This document shows, one piece after another, positions 8,071-16,865 of a DNA stretch of 64,000 bases. This stretch comes from Nonomuraea rhodomycinica. GTDB lineage: Bacteria; Actinomycetota; Actinomycetes; Streptosporangiales; Streptosporangiaceae. The stretch lies in assembly GCF_013363995.1 (NCBI RefSeq), contig NZ_JABWGO010000010.1, forward strand, positions 309,005-373,004, in the 5' to 3' direction. Both the position numbers and the translations under genes were made by a program. Below the pieces are notes generated by a model. That model worked only from the letters and a program-made list of their open reading frames with translations. It did no database searches and was not told the DNA's origin. Positions within the stretch are counted from its first letter, which is position 1, and the number at the start of each line of letters is the position of its first letter.

Positions 8071-8511
8071 ATGGCGAACGCCGGCGACATCACGACCACG
8101 ACGGCGCAGCTCGGCGACGCCCGCACCCAGGAGGCCTTCGCCACGGTGAAGAAGTGCGTCACGCTCTTCGGCGCCGTCAGCGCCATCGTCCTGGGGGTGG
8201 TTGCCGTGATGGCGTTCACCGGTCACGAGGCGAGCTCGTTCATGTGGATCCGGGGAGCCGTCCTGCTCGCGGTCGCCCCGCTGGTCTACCGGATGACCGT
8301 CCGGGCGTCGGAGGGGTCGTACAAGGCTTTCGACCGCGTACGAACCCTGTCCACCGTCATGCCGATCGCGATCATCGGCGTCGATCTGATCCCCGGCCTC
8401 TGCCCCGCGTGGTACGCCGTCCTTCAGGGGCTGTCCGCGCCGGCCCTGATCGGCGTCGCCTTCATCACCCGCGGTTCCGCGCTGAGCGCCGCCTTCCCCA
8501 AGAAGAAGTGA
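8071..8511 (+). CDS. Small four-helix membrane protein, unknown function
   Basis: The 146-residue protein has about four hydrophobic segments (residues near 30-50, 58-75, 95-115 and 118-135) and a basic C-terminus ending KKK. The N-terminal 25 residues are Thr-rich and soluble. No domain is recognised. A strong GGAGGAGA ribosome site precedes the ATG at 8071, and a dyad at 8019-8034 suggests regulated expression. Nothing in the sequence indicates a transported substrate. Confidence 0.72.
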   Translation: MANAGDITTTTAQLGDARTQEAFATVKKCVTLFGAVSAIVLGVVAVMAFTGHEASSFMWIRGAVLLAVAPLVYRMTVRASEGSYKAFDRVRTLSTVMPIAIIGVDLIPGLCPAWYAVLQGLSAPALIGVAFITRGSALSAAFPKKK

Positions 8512-8656
8512 CGGTGAGTCGGGTCCCGAGGTTCGTCCCGTGGGCGCTCCGGTCATTCAGTGGCCGTACGCGCCGCGCCAGGGGACCGGATCGGTGACGC
8601 GCCGGCCGGTCGATGATCGACGATTTCCGCCGATGGTTGGACTACAGTCGTCCGCC

Positions 8657-9307
8657 GTGGCCGAATCCTCCCCCTATCTGACCGCGACCGCGGACGCCTA
8701 CGACGCCGTCGCCGAGCTCTACGCCGACCTCGCCCGGGACTCGCTCGACCGCCTGCCACTGGATCGCGCGATAGTCGCCGCGTTCGCCGAACTCGTACGT
8801 GCCGCCGGACCCCGGCCGGTAGCCGAGGCCGGCTGCGGTCCCGGGTACATGACGGCGCACCTGCGTGACCTCGGGCTGGACGCCTTCGGCGTCGACCTGT
8901 CTCCCGCGATGATCGACATCGCCCGCAAGGACTATCCCGACCTGCGTTTCGAGGTCGGTTCGATGGGCGCCTTCGACGTGGCCGACGGGGAGCTCGGCGG
9001 TCTGCTCTCCTGGTACTCCGTCATCCACGTCCCGCCGCCGGAGCTGCCGCCGTACCTTGCCGAGTTCCGCCGGGTGCTGGCCCCGGGCGGATACCTCCTG
9101 CTCGGTTTCTTCGAGTCCGAGGGCGGGCCGGTGCTGCAGTTCGACCACAAGGTGACGTCGGCCTACCGCTGGCCGATCGACGACCTGGCCGACCTGCTCC
9201 GCAAGGAGGAGTTCGTCGAGGTGGGGCGGATGTTGCGCGAGCCTTTGGAGGGTGAACGGTTCCGCCGCGGCCACTTGCTGATGCGCAGACAAGCCGCCAC
9301 GTCCTGA
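8657..9307 (+). CDS. Class I SAM-dependent methyltransferase
   Basis: The 216-residue protein has a Rossmann-type SAM-binding site: motif I VAEAGCGPGYMTAHL near residue 60, an acidic residue after GVDLSPAMIDIA, and LAPGGYLLLGFF near residue 145. It belongs to the large Methyltransf_25/11 group; the substrate is unknown. GTG at 8657 is chosen because homologues typically begin M-x-ESS-Y, and TACAGT at 8644-8649 could be a -10 box placing transcription start at the GTG. ATG at 8633 is the alternative. Confidence 0.8.
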   Translation: MAESSPYLTATADAYDAVAELYADLARDSLDRLPLDRAIVAAFAELVRAAGPRPVAEAGCGPGYMTAHLRDLGLDAFGVDLSPAMIDIARKDYPDLRFEVGSMGAFDVADGELGGLLSWYSVIHVPPPELPPYLAEFRRVLAPGGYLLLGFFESEGGPVLQFDHKVTSAYRWPIDDLADLLRKEEFVEVGRMLREPLEGERFRRGHLLMRRQAATS

Positions 9308-9441
9308 TGGTCACGCTATAGGCCCCGGCGCCGCACATCTGACGGGCGGGTACGCGGGCGGCCTGTCACGCAACAGGCCCGCCCGCCGGCCGCAGGGTTG
9401 ACGTGATCACATGGCGGAGGCGTTCATGCCAGGCTTCCCCC

Positions 9442-9762
9442 ATGACGCAGAGTCCCGCGCACCTGGCAGTCGAACTCGAAGACCTTCCCGCCCTCCGCGA
9501 ACTCCTCGACAACGGTCACAGCGTCGAGGACCCCGACGAAAACGGGTGGACCCTGTTGCACCACGCCATAGACGTGGAGATTGACGGACACGTTCAGACC
9601 GGCGAGCCCCTGCATGTCGATGTGACGGCCTACCTCCTTGCCCGTGGCGCCGACCCGCTCGCCTCGTCGCCGCGACACGGGACACCACTCCACCAAGCCG
9701 AGTCACGGCGCCACTGGCTCGCCGTCGAGATCATCCGAGCGTGGGCCGGGTCGCAGGTTTGA
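9442..9762 (+). CDS. Short ankyrin-repeat protein
   Basis: The 106-residue protein contains about two to three ankyrin-like repeats (LPALRELLDNGHSVEDPDEN, GWTLLHHAID, AYLLARGADPLA, HGTPLHQAESRRHW). Ankyrin repeats bind other proteins, so this is likely a small adaptor or antagonist; the partner is unknown. The ATG at 9442 is chosen over a GTG at 9403 because the extra residues are Arg/Ser-rich and not repeat-like. Confidence 0.7.
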   Translation: MTQSPAHLAVELEDLPALRELLDNGHSVEDPDENGWTLLHHAIDVEIDGHVQTGEPLHVDVTAYLLARGADPLASSPRHGTPLHQAESRRHWLAVEIIRAWAGSQV

Positions 9763-9774
9763 CGCGAGCGTCCG

Positions 9775-10149
9775 CTAAGCCGGAAAGTCGGTGTCCCAAG
9801 GGTAGGTGAACCGTTCGGGCGGTACGCCCCAATCTTGGAGCAGGGCCAGGAGGTCGGCTTCGTCGGCGGCGGTTGTGCGCTTGATCTCGTCGCTTCCGAT
9901 GTCGTAGTCCCAGCCGTCGAGGCGCTCGATGACGTACTCGCAGTGTGTCAGCCGAAAGCTGCGGCCCTCGTCGTTACGTGTCCAGCCTTCTCGCTGGGCG
10001 GCGGCGTCGGCGTCAGTCCTCAGTGGGCGGATCTCGATCCATGCGCGATACTCCGGCCGGCCTGCCTCGACTTCGGCGACGAGGGGTCGGCCGAGGCGAA
10101 GCGCGCTCAGCTTGTCCGTGGGGAAGGCTGCCTCAGATGGTTGAGCCAT
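9775..10149 (-). CDS. Hypothetical protein
   Basis: This 124-residue soluble protein is acidic and compact, with a mixed alpha/beta look (EYRAWIEIRPLRTD, CEYVIERLDGWDYDIG) and a conserved-looking C-terminus (WGVPPERFTYPWDTDFPA). Its organisation resembles small conserved actinobacterial proteins of unknown function. It is convergent with the ankyrin gene, 12 bp away. No motif identifies a function. Confidence 0.6.
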   Translation of the reverse strand: MAQPSEAAFPTDKLSALRLGRPLVAEVEAGRPEYRAWIEIRPLRTDADAAAQREGWTRNDEGRSFRLTHCEYVIERLDGWDYDIGSDEIKRTTAADEADLLALLQDWGVPPERFTYPWDTDFPA

Positions 10150-10246
10150 GGGGCTGAGCCTCTCACGGGGGAGTCCGGGGGCCGTGCGGCGTGCGCCTGG
10201 GTTGCCTCCGTGATCGCGTGACTGAGTCTCTTTCGATGGCGGAACG

Positions 10247-12919
10247 TCAATGCATCGCTGTCAGGGTGTCGCGCAACTGGCGCAGGTTCCGCATGCGGGC
10301 CTCGTACGTCGCCCCCACCACCACGAGCAGCAGTCCTCCCGCGGCGATCGGCACCCAGTTCGGCACCGTGAGCAGCAGTTCCGACACGTACGGGGCCAGT
10401 TCCCGCACCGTGACCCCGGCGAGCACGAGGGCTCCGATCGCCGTTGGGGCCTGGAGCCGGAGCCGGGCTCCGGCGAGCAGCGCCGCCAGCGACAGGACGC
10501 CGAGGGCCAGCGACCGCCGCCACTCCGAGTCCACGTATACCGCCACCAGGCTGGGCAGCATCGTGAAGGAGAGGCCGGCACCATAGGCCGCCCAGGACGA
10601 GACCGGCGCGCCGCGCCGCCGCCGCAACCAGCCGGAGCCCAGGAGCACCAGCGAGCACGGCACCGTGTACGCCTCGACGACGGTGACCTCGTCCGCCGCC
10701 AATCGCAGCCACGAGGCCAGCAACAGCAGGGCGGTGCCCGTGTACCTGAGGCCGTTCGCGCCGCCTCCGACGGCCGAGCCCGCCCACAGCGACATGAGCA
10801 GCACCAGCACCCCGGCCACGGCGAATCCCAGGCTCGCCGCGACCAGGACGCTCAGGCCCAGCGAGAAGCCGGCCGTCACCGCCTCCAGCCCGAGGAACAG
10901 CGCGGCGAAGCACAGTCCCCAGATGCGGAGCTCCCTCACCCTGGCGGTCAGGGCCATGGAGGCCGCGGCCACCGCCAGGATCGGCAGCACGATCAGCGTC
11001 GCGGGCTCGCTGCCGAACGCGTACGCCGCCGCCCGTACCGAGGCCGGACCGGCGACGAGCGCGCATGCCGTGGCCCACCAGGGCGCCCGGCTCAGGGTGG
11101 CGGTCACCGCCAGCGCGACGGCCAGCACCACCTGCACTGTCACCGCGGCCGGGTACGGCATGCCGAAGGCTTGCGGGATGATCGCGACCATCAGCGCGCC
11201 GGACACCAGCGCCCCGGAGAGCAAAGGCGCTCTAGACGCCAGCGTCTGGGGCCCCAGCGCCTTGGACCCCAGCGCTTTGGACGCCAGCGCCCCGGGCGCC
11301 GATTCGCTCCGTGCTGATTCGCCCGGCGTTGATTCGCTCCGTGCTGATTCGCCCGGCGTTGACTCGCTCCGTGTCGATTCGTTCGGTGCCGATTCGCTGG
11401 GCGTTGATGCGTTTGGCGTTGATTCGCTCGGCGTGGAGCCGCTGGACGTCGGCGTCCCCCGCACCGGCGTTCCCGGCACCGGCGTCCCTGACGCCGCCGC
11501 CTTCGTCGCACGGCCGCCGGCGGCCCGCATGGCCGCCACCAGCAGGCCCGCTGTCATCGCGCCCAGCGCCACCACGTCAGCGGGCGTCGCCGTCTCGAAC
11601 GGCCGCCACCGCGGGCCGTTCCACGTGCCCGTCCAGAGCACGTCCAGCCAGGCGAGCGGCGCCGCCAGCGTGACCACGAGCCGAGACAGCAAGGTCAGCG
11701 TGGTCAGCAGCGCCACCAGTCCGCCGGTGGTCATGCCTGTCAGCCGTACCTTCCGCCAGGGCAGCCAGGTGGCCGCGAGCACGACGGCGAGTGCGGGGAC
11801 CAGGTAGGCCAGGGGACGCCAGTCCGCGCCGGGGCCGTTCAGCGCCGGCTGCGCCAGCGCGGCCGGCACGGCGATCAGCGTGAGCGTGGTCCCGACGGTG
11901 ACGGCCGAGGCCCAGATCTCTTCCTCGGCCTTGCCCGGCCGGGCCAGCAGTCAGGTCACGAACCCGCCGAGCAGAGCCAGCGCGACCAGTGGCATGGTCC
12001 TGGCCAGGGCCTCACCGACGGACGAGGAACCCAGCGCGTGCGCCGCGCCGACCAGCAGGGCGAGTATCGCGACCCCGCTGCCGGCCAGGGCGGCCGTCAC
12101 CCTCACCGCTCCCCGGCCACGGCGGACCAGGGGGACGTCCAGCGCCGCCGTGGCCACCAGCATGGCCACCAGCCAGGTCATCGACCAGTCGCCGGTCAAC
12201 AACGGCAGGACCGGCTGCGCCAGCACCACGGCGACCGGGGCGGGTCCGCGAAGCCGGGTCACCCGGGCATAGACCACCAGGACGAGCGCGGTGAGCCCGA
12301 GCGTCCCGGCCGTGTAGTGCGACGCGTCGAGGGCGTCGACCCCGAGGAATCCCACCCGCCTGGCCGCGTAGCCGTCGAGCAGCAGCAGCGCGACGGCGAA
12401 CCCGGCCATGGTCTCGGCCGTCGCGGTGAGCCCGCGCCGGATCAGCACGACCGGCGCCAGCATGACCAGCGTGGTGAACGCGGCCAGCACGGCCGCGCGC
12501 CCGCCGATGCCCAGCAGCCCCCAGCTCACCACGGTGAACACCACCGCCGCCACCGTCAGCAGCAGGCCGCCGAGGATGAGCAGGACGTTCTTCGCGGCGC
12601 CCGGGGAGACCTCGCGCGCCGGGGCGCCCGGGTGTGATGCCGGGGTGCCCGGGTGTGATGCCGGGGTGCCCGCGGTTCCCTGGTGCGCCGCGCCCGTGCC
12701 TGCCGCCCCCTGGGCCGCCGTGCCGGCGCGCAGGATGTCGAGCAGTTCGGTACGGCGGGCCTGCAGCCGCGCCTGCTGGTCCCTCAGCCCGGCGAGGACC
12801 TGGTCCACCTGCCAGAGCTCGTGCGCGGCGGGTCCCTGCAGAGGCAATGCGCATGCCGGGCACCTGGTCACCGGCCCCTGAGGCCCGGGCAACGGCGCCT
12901 CACAGGCCGGACATTTCAT
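10247..12919 (-). pseudogene. Large zinc-ribbon polytopic membrane protein (SCO7613-like), split by an in-frame TGA
   Basis: One reading frame runs from ATG 12919 to the stop at 10247, interrupted only by TGA at 11951-11953. The N-terminal part (323 residues) has a double CxxC zinc ribbon (MKCPACEAPLP ... RCPACALPL), a helical segment and then many membrane helices. The downstream part continues in the same frame (LLARPGKAEEEIWASAV) with 12 or more helices and ends LRDTLTAMH. Without the stop it would be about 890 residues. The sequence around the stop is otherwise intact, so the lesion is a single nonsense change, a sequencing error or a readthrough site. Function of the family is unknown. 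Confidence 0.7.
11230..11435. repeat. 15-bp imperfect tandem repeats encoding a Ser/Ala-rich linker
   Basis: From about 11301 to 11435 a 15-bp unit starting GATTCG repeats nine times; two 30-bp blocks (11301-11330, 11331-11360) are identical. A related 15-bp unit (AGCGCCTTGGACCCC-like) fills 11230-11300. On the reverse strand these encode pentapeptides of the ESTPS/ESARS type, forming a hydrophilic loop inside the membrane protein. Confidence 0.85.
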
Positions 12920-13289
12920 ACTTTCGCGCACCGATACCCCGCTTAAGTCATCAAGACACCTCATAATTCACCCCAACGTCCTTGCAAACCACTGTCACCG
13001 CGGACCGGCGCGTTCGACGAGGGGAGGCGAGGGCGAGGCGAGGGCGAGGGCGAGGGCGAGGGCGCGGGCAGGACGCCGGCCACGCCGCGGCGGGCGTCCG
13101 CCGCCGGAGCGAGGCGAGGTCTACGCCTACGCCCGCCACGGCTACACCAGGCTGACATCTCGATGTACCAGCCGGCAGGCCGCCGAACGCCACTGGGCAG
13201 CCTTGCCGGACCTGTTCACCGGCAGGCTCTGACCCGGGCGCGCGATCGAGCGGAACCCGCGCCCGGATCAGCCCGCGAAGCGCTGGAGA
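12920..13289. other. Non-coding stretch with G-rich repeats
   Basis: No convincing gene was found here. It lies between the start of the membrane-protein pseudogene and the stop of a secreted-protein gene, so it should hold the pseudogene's promoter, but no clear -10/-35 pair was recognised. A frame near 13110-13230 (ending AALPDLFTGRL) reads a little like a protein tail and could be a remnant. Confidence 0.5.
13029..13068 (+). repeat. GGGCGA-type hexamer repeats with G-quadruplex potential
   Basis: The plus strand holds five or more GGG runs separated by 3-6 nt (GGGCGAGGGCGAGGG pattern). This is a simple-sequence tract able in principle to form a G-quadruplex. It lies in non-coding DNA. Confidence 0.7.
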
Positions 13290-13868
13290 TCAGCCCGCGA
13301 ACGACACGGTGGCGAACCGGTACCAGGTCTTGCTGTTCTCGTCCCCGTAGTGGACACGACCGGTCATGACCTTGCCGGTCGCCGCCTGCCAGCTGTGGCT
13401 GCTCTCCTTGTACTCACCGCTGGTGTCCCCGTCGGTGAGCAGCACCTGCCGTCCCTGCCAGTACAGCGCGGCGGTGCGGTACCTCGTGTCGCCGTTCTCG
13501 TCGTCCTGGTGCCATCTGCCGACGATCACCTGGTGGTCGGGGGCGCTGTAGTCGGACCTGCTCTCCCTCTGGGGGGAGGTCCAGTCACCGGCGTGCACCT
13601 GGACCTGCTCGTCGTTGATCAGGATGCGGCTGCAGTAGTAGGTGGTCCTGGCCCGCTCGTCGCCGTAGTGGGAGCGTCCGGTGAGCACCTGGTTCGGCGG
13701 GCAGGTGAACTGGATGCCCATCGACTCCCACACGCTCTCCGTGTAGACGCGTTCCATCTTGATCGTCACCGCCGCCGAGGCGGGAGAGGCCATGGTGGCG
13801 GCGGACAGGGTGGCGGACAGGGCGGCGGCCACGGCGACGACGGACAGGGCCTTGCCGTACGTTCTCAT
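13290..13868 (-). CDS. Secreted GDE-repeat protein, second copy
   Basis: The 192-residue protein has a signal peptide (residues 1-33, ending near ASPASAA) and a mature part built of about two and a half copies of a ~50-residue unit. Each unit opens GRxHxGDE or GRWHxxDEN, then TxYx, followed by beta-rich sequence and an S/E-S-x-S segment (GRSHYGDERARTTYY, GRWHQDDENGDTRYR, GRVHYGDENSKTWYR). It is a close paralogue of the gene immediately upstream (13915-14499), 46 bp away. Two Cys residues in the first unit could form a disulfide. AAGGA precedes the ATG. No known domain name could be assigned. Confidence 0.8.
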   Translation of the reverse strand: MRTYGKALSVVAVAAALSATLSAATMASPASAAVTIKMERVYTESVWESMGIQFTCPPNQVLTGRSHYGDERARTTYYCSRILINDEQVQVHAGDWTSPQRESRSDYSAPDHQVIVGRWHQDDENGDTRYRTAALYWQGRQVLLTDGDTSGEYKESSHSWQAATGKVMTGRVHYGDENSKTWYRFATVSFAG

Positions 13869-13914
13869 TGTCTTCGGTTCCTTTCGAGGCGCGATCACGC
13901 GGCGGTCGGCGGGA

Positions 13915-14499
13915 TCAGCCCGCGAAGGTCACGGTGGCGAACCGGTAGTACGTCTTGCCGTTCTCGTCCCCGTTGTGCAGGCGACCGGTCATGACCTTGT
14001 TCTCGTCCGCCTGCCAGGTGTGGCTGCTCTCCCTGTACTCGCCGCTGATGTCCCCGTTGGCCAGCAGCACCCGCTGGCCCCGCCAGTAGACGCTCGCGGT
14101 GCGGTACCTCGTGTAGCCGTTCTCGTCGCCTTCGTGCCACCTGCCGGCGACCGCCTGGTGGTCGGGGGCGCTGTAGTCGGACCTGCTCTCCTTCAGGCGG
14201 GAGGTCCAGTCGCTCAGGTACACCTGGGCCTGCTCGCCGTTGATGAGGATGAAGCTGCAGTAGTAGGTGGTGGGGGCGTTCTCGTCGCCGTAGTGCGAGC
14301 GGCCGGTGAGCACCGTGTTCGTCGGGCAGGTGAACGGGTCGATCCACTCCCGCACCATCTCGGCGTGGGCGCGCTCGACCTTGATCGTCACGGCCGCCGC
14401 GGACGCGGGCGCGGGAGCCGCCACGGCCACGGCCGCCAGAGCGGTCAGGGCGGCCGCCGCGGTGGATGCCGCCGCGGCGGACAACGCCTTCTTCCTCAT
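13915..14499 (-). CDS. Secreted GDE-repeat protein, first copy
   Basis: The 194-residue protein has an Ala-rich signal peptide (residues 1-34) and the same mature architecture as its downstream neighbour: units opening GRSHYGDENAPTTYY, GRWHEGDENGYTRYR and GRLHNGDENGKTYYR, ending RFATVTFAG. The two Cys in the first unit are conserved in both. The Asp/Glu/Asn cluster could bind calcium, which is inference. AGGAGA lies upstream of the ATG at 14499. The pair looks like a recent tandem duplication in one transcript. Role may be extracellular recognition or an envelope function; nothing proves either. Confidence 0.8.
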   Translation of the reverse strand: MRKKALSAAAASTAAAALTALAAVAVAAPAPASAAAVTIKVERAHAEMVREWIDPFTCPTNTVLTGRSHYGDENAPTTYYCSFILINGEQAQVYLSDWTSRLKESRSDYSAPDHQAVAGRWHEGDENGYTRYRTASVYWRGQRVLLANGDISGEYRESSHTWQADENKVMTGRLHNGDENGKTYYRFATVTFAG

Positions 14500-14551
14500 A
14501 TGTGTGTCTCCTGTGACGCGTTCTCGCTTACCTCGCGGAGCGTCGCAGAGC

Positions 14552-15169
14552 TCACTGGTGATCGACTTGGATCTTGGTTGCGACGGTGGCCAGGCGGTCT
14601 CGCACGAGCCGCCGGCGCTGAGCGGGGATGCGGCAGCCGTCCAGCGCCCGTCGCAGCAGATCGGCATCGAACCCGTGCGTGCCCAGGTGGTCGAGGAGCG
14701 GGTCGTAGCGATCAGGCCGGTCTCGCAGGAGCTCCGTGGCCAACCGGAGCTCCAGCCGGACGACCGGCACATGGTGCGAGCCGCAGGGAACCTGGACGTA
14801 GTGCTGCCACGGCCCGCTGCCCGCGCACTCCATGGCGTCCGAATCGACCTGCCTTTCGGGGGTGCTCAGCTCCACGTCCACCCCGTTCACCGCGAACCTG
14901 GCGAAGTACTGCGCGGATCCGGCGAGCCAGGACGCCGGGTACCGGCAGGGGAACGACGAGAGCGCCGCGGCGAACGTGTCCACGTCCTCCCGGGCGCCGA
15001 GCAGGATGTCGATGTCCCCGGCGGGCAGCGGGACTCCTTGCAGGAGCGCGGCGCCGGTGCCGCACACGCGGTACGCCGGGTCGGCGCCCGCCGCTTCGAG
15101 CGCGTCGAGCGTCATGGCCAATGCCGTGGCCGCATCCGTCGAGGTCAGTGGTCTTTTCGCGTCGCCCAT
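14552..15169 (-). CDS. Nucleotidyltransferase-fold protein
   Basis: The 205-residue protein shows a minimal nucleotidyltransferase pattern: a conserved glycine (CGTGAALLQGV), DIDILLG near residue 52 and a later acidic strand (NGVDVELS) near residue 98. This resembles the family of stand-alone NTase-like proteins related to kanamycin nucleotidyltransferase or MNT antitoxins. No HEPN partner gene is adjacent. ATG at 15169 is chosen; TACGTT lies 7 nt upstream, so the mRNA may be leaderless. It lies upstream of the secreted pair on the same strand. Confidence 0.7.
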   Translation of the reverse strand: MGDAKRPLTSTDAATALAMTLDALEAAGADPAYRVCGTGAALLQGVPLPAGDIDILLGAREDVDTFAAALSSFPCRYPASWLAGSAQYFARFAVNGVDVELSTPERQVDSDAMECAGSGPWQHYVQVPCGSHHVPVVRLELRLATELLRDRPDRYDPLLDHLGTHGFDADLLRRALDGCRIPAQRRRLVRDRLATVATKIQVDHQ

Positions 15170-15252
15170 GCGGATCAACGTAGCGAGCGGACGGGCGTCC
15201 GCGTCAGTCCTCCGTCCCGTACCACCGAAGAGCGCCGCCCCCGCCGGCGGCA

Positions 15253-16254
15253 TCACATGAATCCGTCGTAGACGGCCACCGTCAGCGTCCCCGGGCGGAG
15301 CAGGTACTCCGGAACGGGCGCCGTCACCCGGACCTTGACCGTCACCGTCTTCTCGGCCTGCGGCCGCTTGCCCAGGACCGTGAACCCCAGCCCGCGGGCG
15401 CCGGGCGGGATCGAGCAGTCGATGGCGCCCTTCTCCATCCGGCCGTTCACCCACAGCTGCTGGAGGAGCCGCTCGCCGAGGTTGTCGCCGCAGTAGGCGA
15501 CGACGGCCAGGGTGCGGCCCGTGTTCGGCACGGTGAGCGTCACCTCGCGGGCGCCGGGCCAGGTGACGCTGCGCCTGGTGACCAGGTCGAGCCCCTCTCT
15601 GATCTTCGCCGGCGGCTCGACCGGGGGCGCGGGCGCCCTCATCGTGACGGGAGGCGCCCATTCGTACACGCCGAACCGCCACTTCCCGGCGGGCGCGTCG
15701 TGCCGCGCGGTGATGGTGAACGTCGCCCGCCGCGTCCCGGCCGGGAACGGCGTCATGTCCATCGCCATGCCGCGCGTGCACGCGTTGGCCAGGAAGGGCA
15801 CCGGCGACAGCGTGTACGTCCGGGCCGTCCCCGGCACCCGCGCGCTGATCTGGGGCTGCCGTGACGTCTCGGGCGGGCACTCGGGCAGCACCGCCACCGG
15901 CTTGCCGCTCACCTTCACCTGGAACGTCTTCGACCTCTCTTTCGACGGGTCGAAGGCGACCACGGCGAGCCGGCGGTAGACGGTGCCGTCGGACTCCTGG
16001 TACCGCACCGGGAACTTCTCGCTCATCCGCGCGACGGTCGGCCGATCGACGTCCTCCGGACCGCGCAGGCTCACGGCCGTCACCGCGGCGACGGCCGCTA
16101 CGGCGACGGCGGCCGCGGCGGTGACGGCCGACAGCCGGCGCCGTCGCGCGCTCCGCGTCCCGGCCCGCAACGAGTGCCACGGGACGGGTCGGTCGAGTGC
16201 GGGGCGGCTGCGCTCGTCCAGCAGGTGGCGGAGCTCTCCCTGGTCGATGGGCAT
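15253..16254 (-). CDS. Single-pass membrane protein paired with an ECF sigma factor
   Basis: The 333-residue protein has a short cytoplasmic N-terminus (about 40 residues, MPIDQGELRHLLDER), one transmembrane helix (about 42-62) and a 270-residue extracytoplasmic part rich in beta strands with four Cys. Its start is 4 bp from the sigma-factor stop, so the two genes form an operon. By position it could be the sigma factor's regulator, but no zinc anti-sigma motif (HxxxCxxC) is present. The outer part has no recognised domain. Confidence 0.75.
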   Translation of the reverse strand: MPIDQGELRHLLDERSRPALDRPVPWHSLRAGTRSARRRRLSAVTAAAAVAVAAVAAVTAVSLRGPEDVDRPTVARMSEKFPVRYQESDGTVYRRLAVVAFDPSKERSKTFQVKVSGKPVAVLPECPPETSRQPQISARVPGTARTYTLSPVPFLANACTRGMAMDMTPFPAGTRRATFTITARHDAPAGKWRFGVYEWAPPVTMRAPAPPVEPPAKIREGLDLVTRRSVTWPGAREVTLTVPNTGRTLAVVAYCGDNLGERLLQQLWVNGRMEKGAIDCSIPPGARGLGFTVLGKRPQAEKTVTVKVRVTAPVPEYLLRPGTLTVAVYDGFM

Positions 16255-16258
16255 GGTG

Positions 16259-16756
16259 CTACCCCCTCCTGTCGTACGCGAACGACTCGTCCACCCGCAG
16301 CTTGGCCAGCGCCCTGCTCGCCTGGCTCTTGACCGTCCCGACGCTGCAGCCGAGCATCGAGGCGGTCTGGGCCTCGGTCAGGTCCTCGAAGAACCGCAGC
16401 ACGATGACCGCCCGCTGCCGGGCCGGCAGGCGTCCGAGCGCCTGCCAGACCAGCTCCCGCTCGTCGGCCTGCCCCATGTGGTCGGCCGCCTGTGCGCGGT
16501 CGGGCGGCGACTCGCTGGTCAGCTCGGCCCGTCTCCAGCGCCGCCGCCACCAGGAGACGTGCAGGTTCGTGATGATCTTCCGGACGTACGCCTCGCGCTC
16601 GGCCCCCAGGCGCGGCCAGGCCTGCCACGCTTTGAGCAGTGCCGCCTGCACCAGGTCCTCCGCGGTCGCCCAGTCGCGGGTGAGCAGGTAGGCGGTGCGG
16701 AGCAGCCGGTGCCACGACGTCTCGACGAAGGCGTCGTATTCCGATCGATCCGCCAT
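16259..16756 (-). CDS. ECF RNA polymerase sigma factor, SigE (actinobacterial) family
   Basis: The 165-residue protein has sigma region 2 (residues about 8-75: LLRTAYLLTRDWATAEDLVQ) and region 4 (about 105-155: LGRLPARQRAVIVLRFFEDL, CSVGTVKSQASRAL). Length and the opening YDAFVETSWHRLLRTAYLL fit the SigE-family ECF group of actinobacteria. It directs RNA polymerase to a small regulon, probably including its own operon. The adjacent membrane protein may sense an envelope signal. Confidence 0.9.
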   Translation of the reverse strand: MADRSEYDAFVETSWHRLLRTAYLLTRDWATAEDLVQAALLKAWQAWPRLGAEREAYVRKIITNLHVSWWRRRWRRAELTSESPPDRAQAADHMGQADERELVWQALGRLPARQRAVIVLRFFEDLTEAQTASMLGCSVGTVKSQASRALAKLRVDESFAYDRRG

Positions 16757-16865
16757 GAACGGTCCTTCCTGCGGCGACAGTCACCCGTCCTTACGCCGCC
16801 TGGGGCGCGGAAGGTTGCGCGGTGCGTACGATGATCACGCTGCCGCGCCGAGGTTGGGAGCCGTC

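Noticed and set aside
9403..9762. Upstream GTG start for the ankyrin gene
   Set aside because: The added residues are Arg/Ser-rich; the ATG at 9442 begins the repeat directly.
11951..11953. Selenocysteine at the TGA
   Set aside because: The surrounding sequence is a hydrophobic helix, with no selenoprotein context and no recognisable SECIS element downstream.
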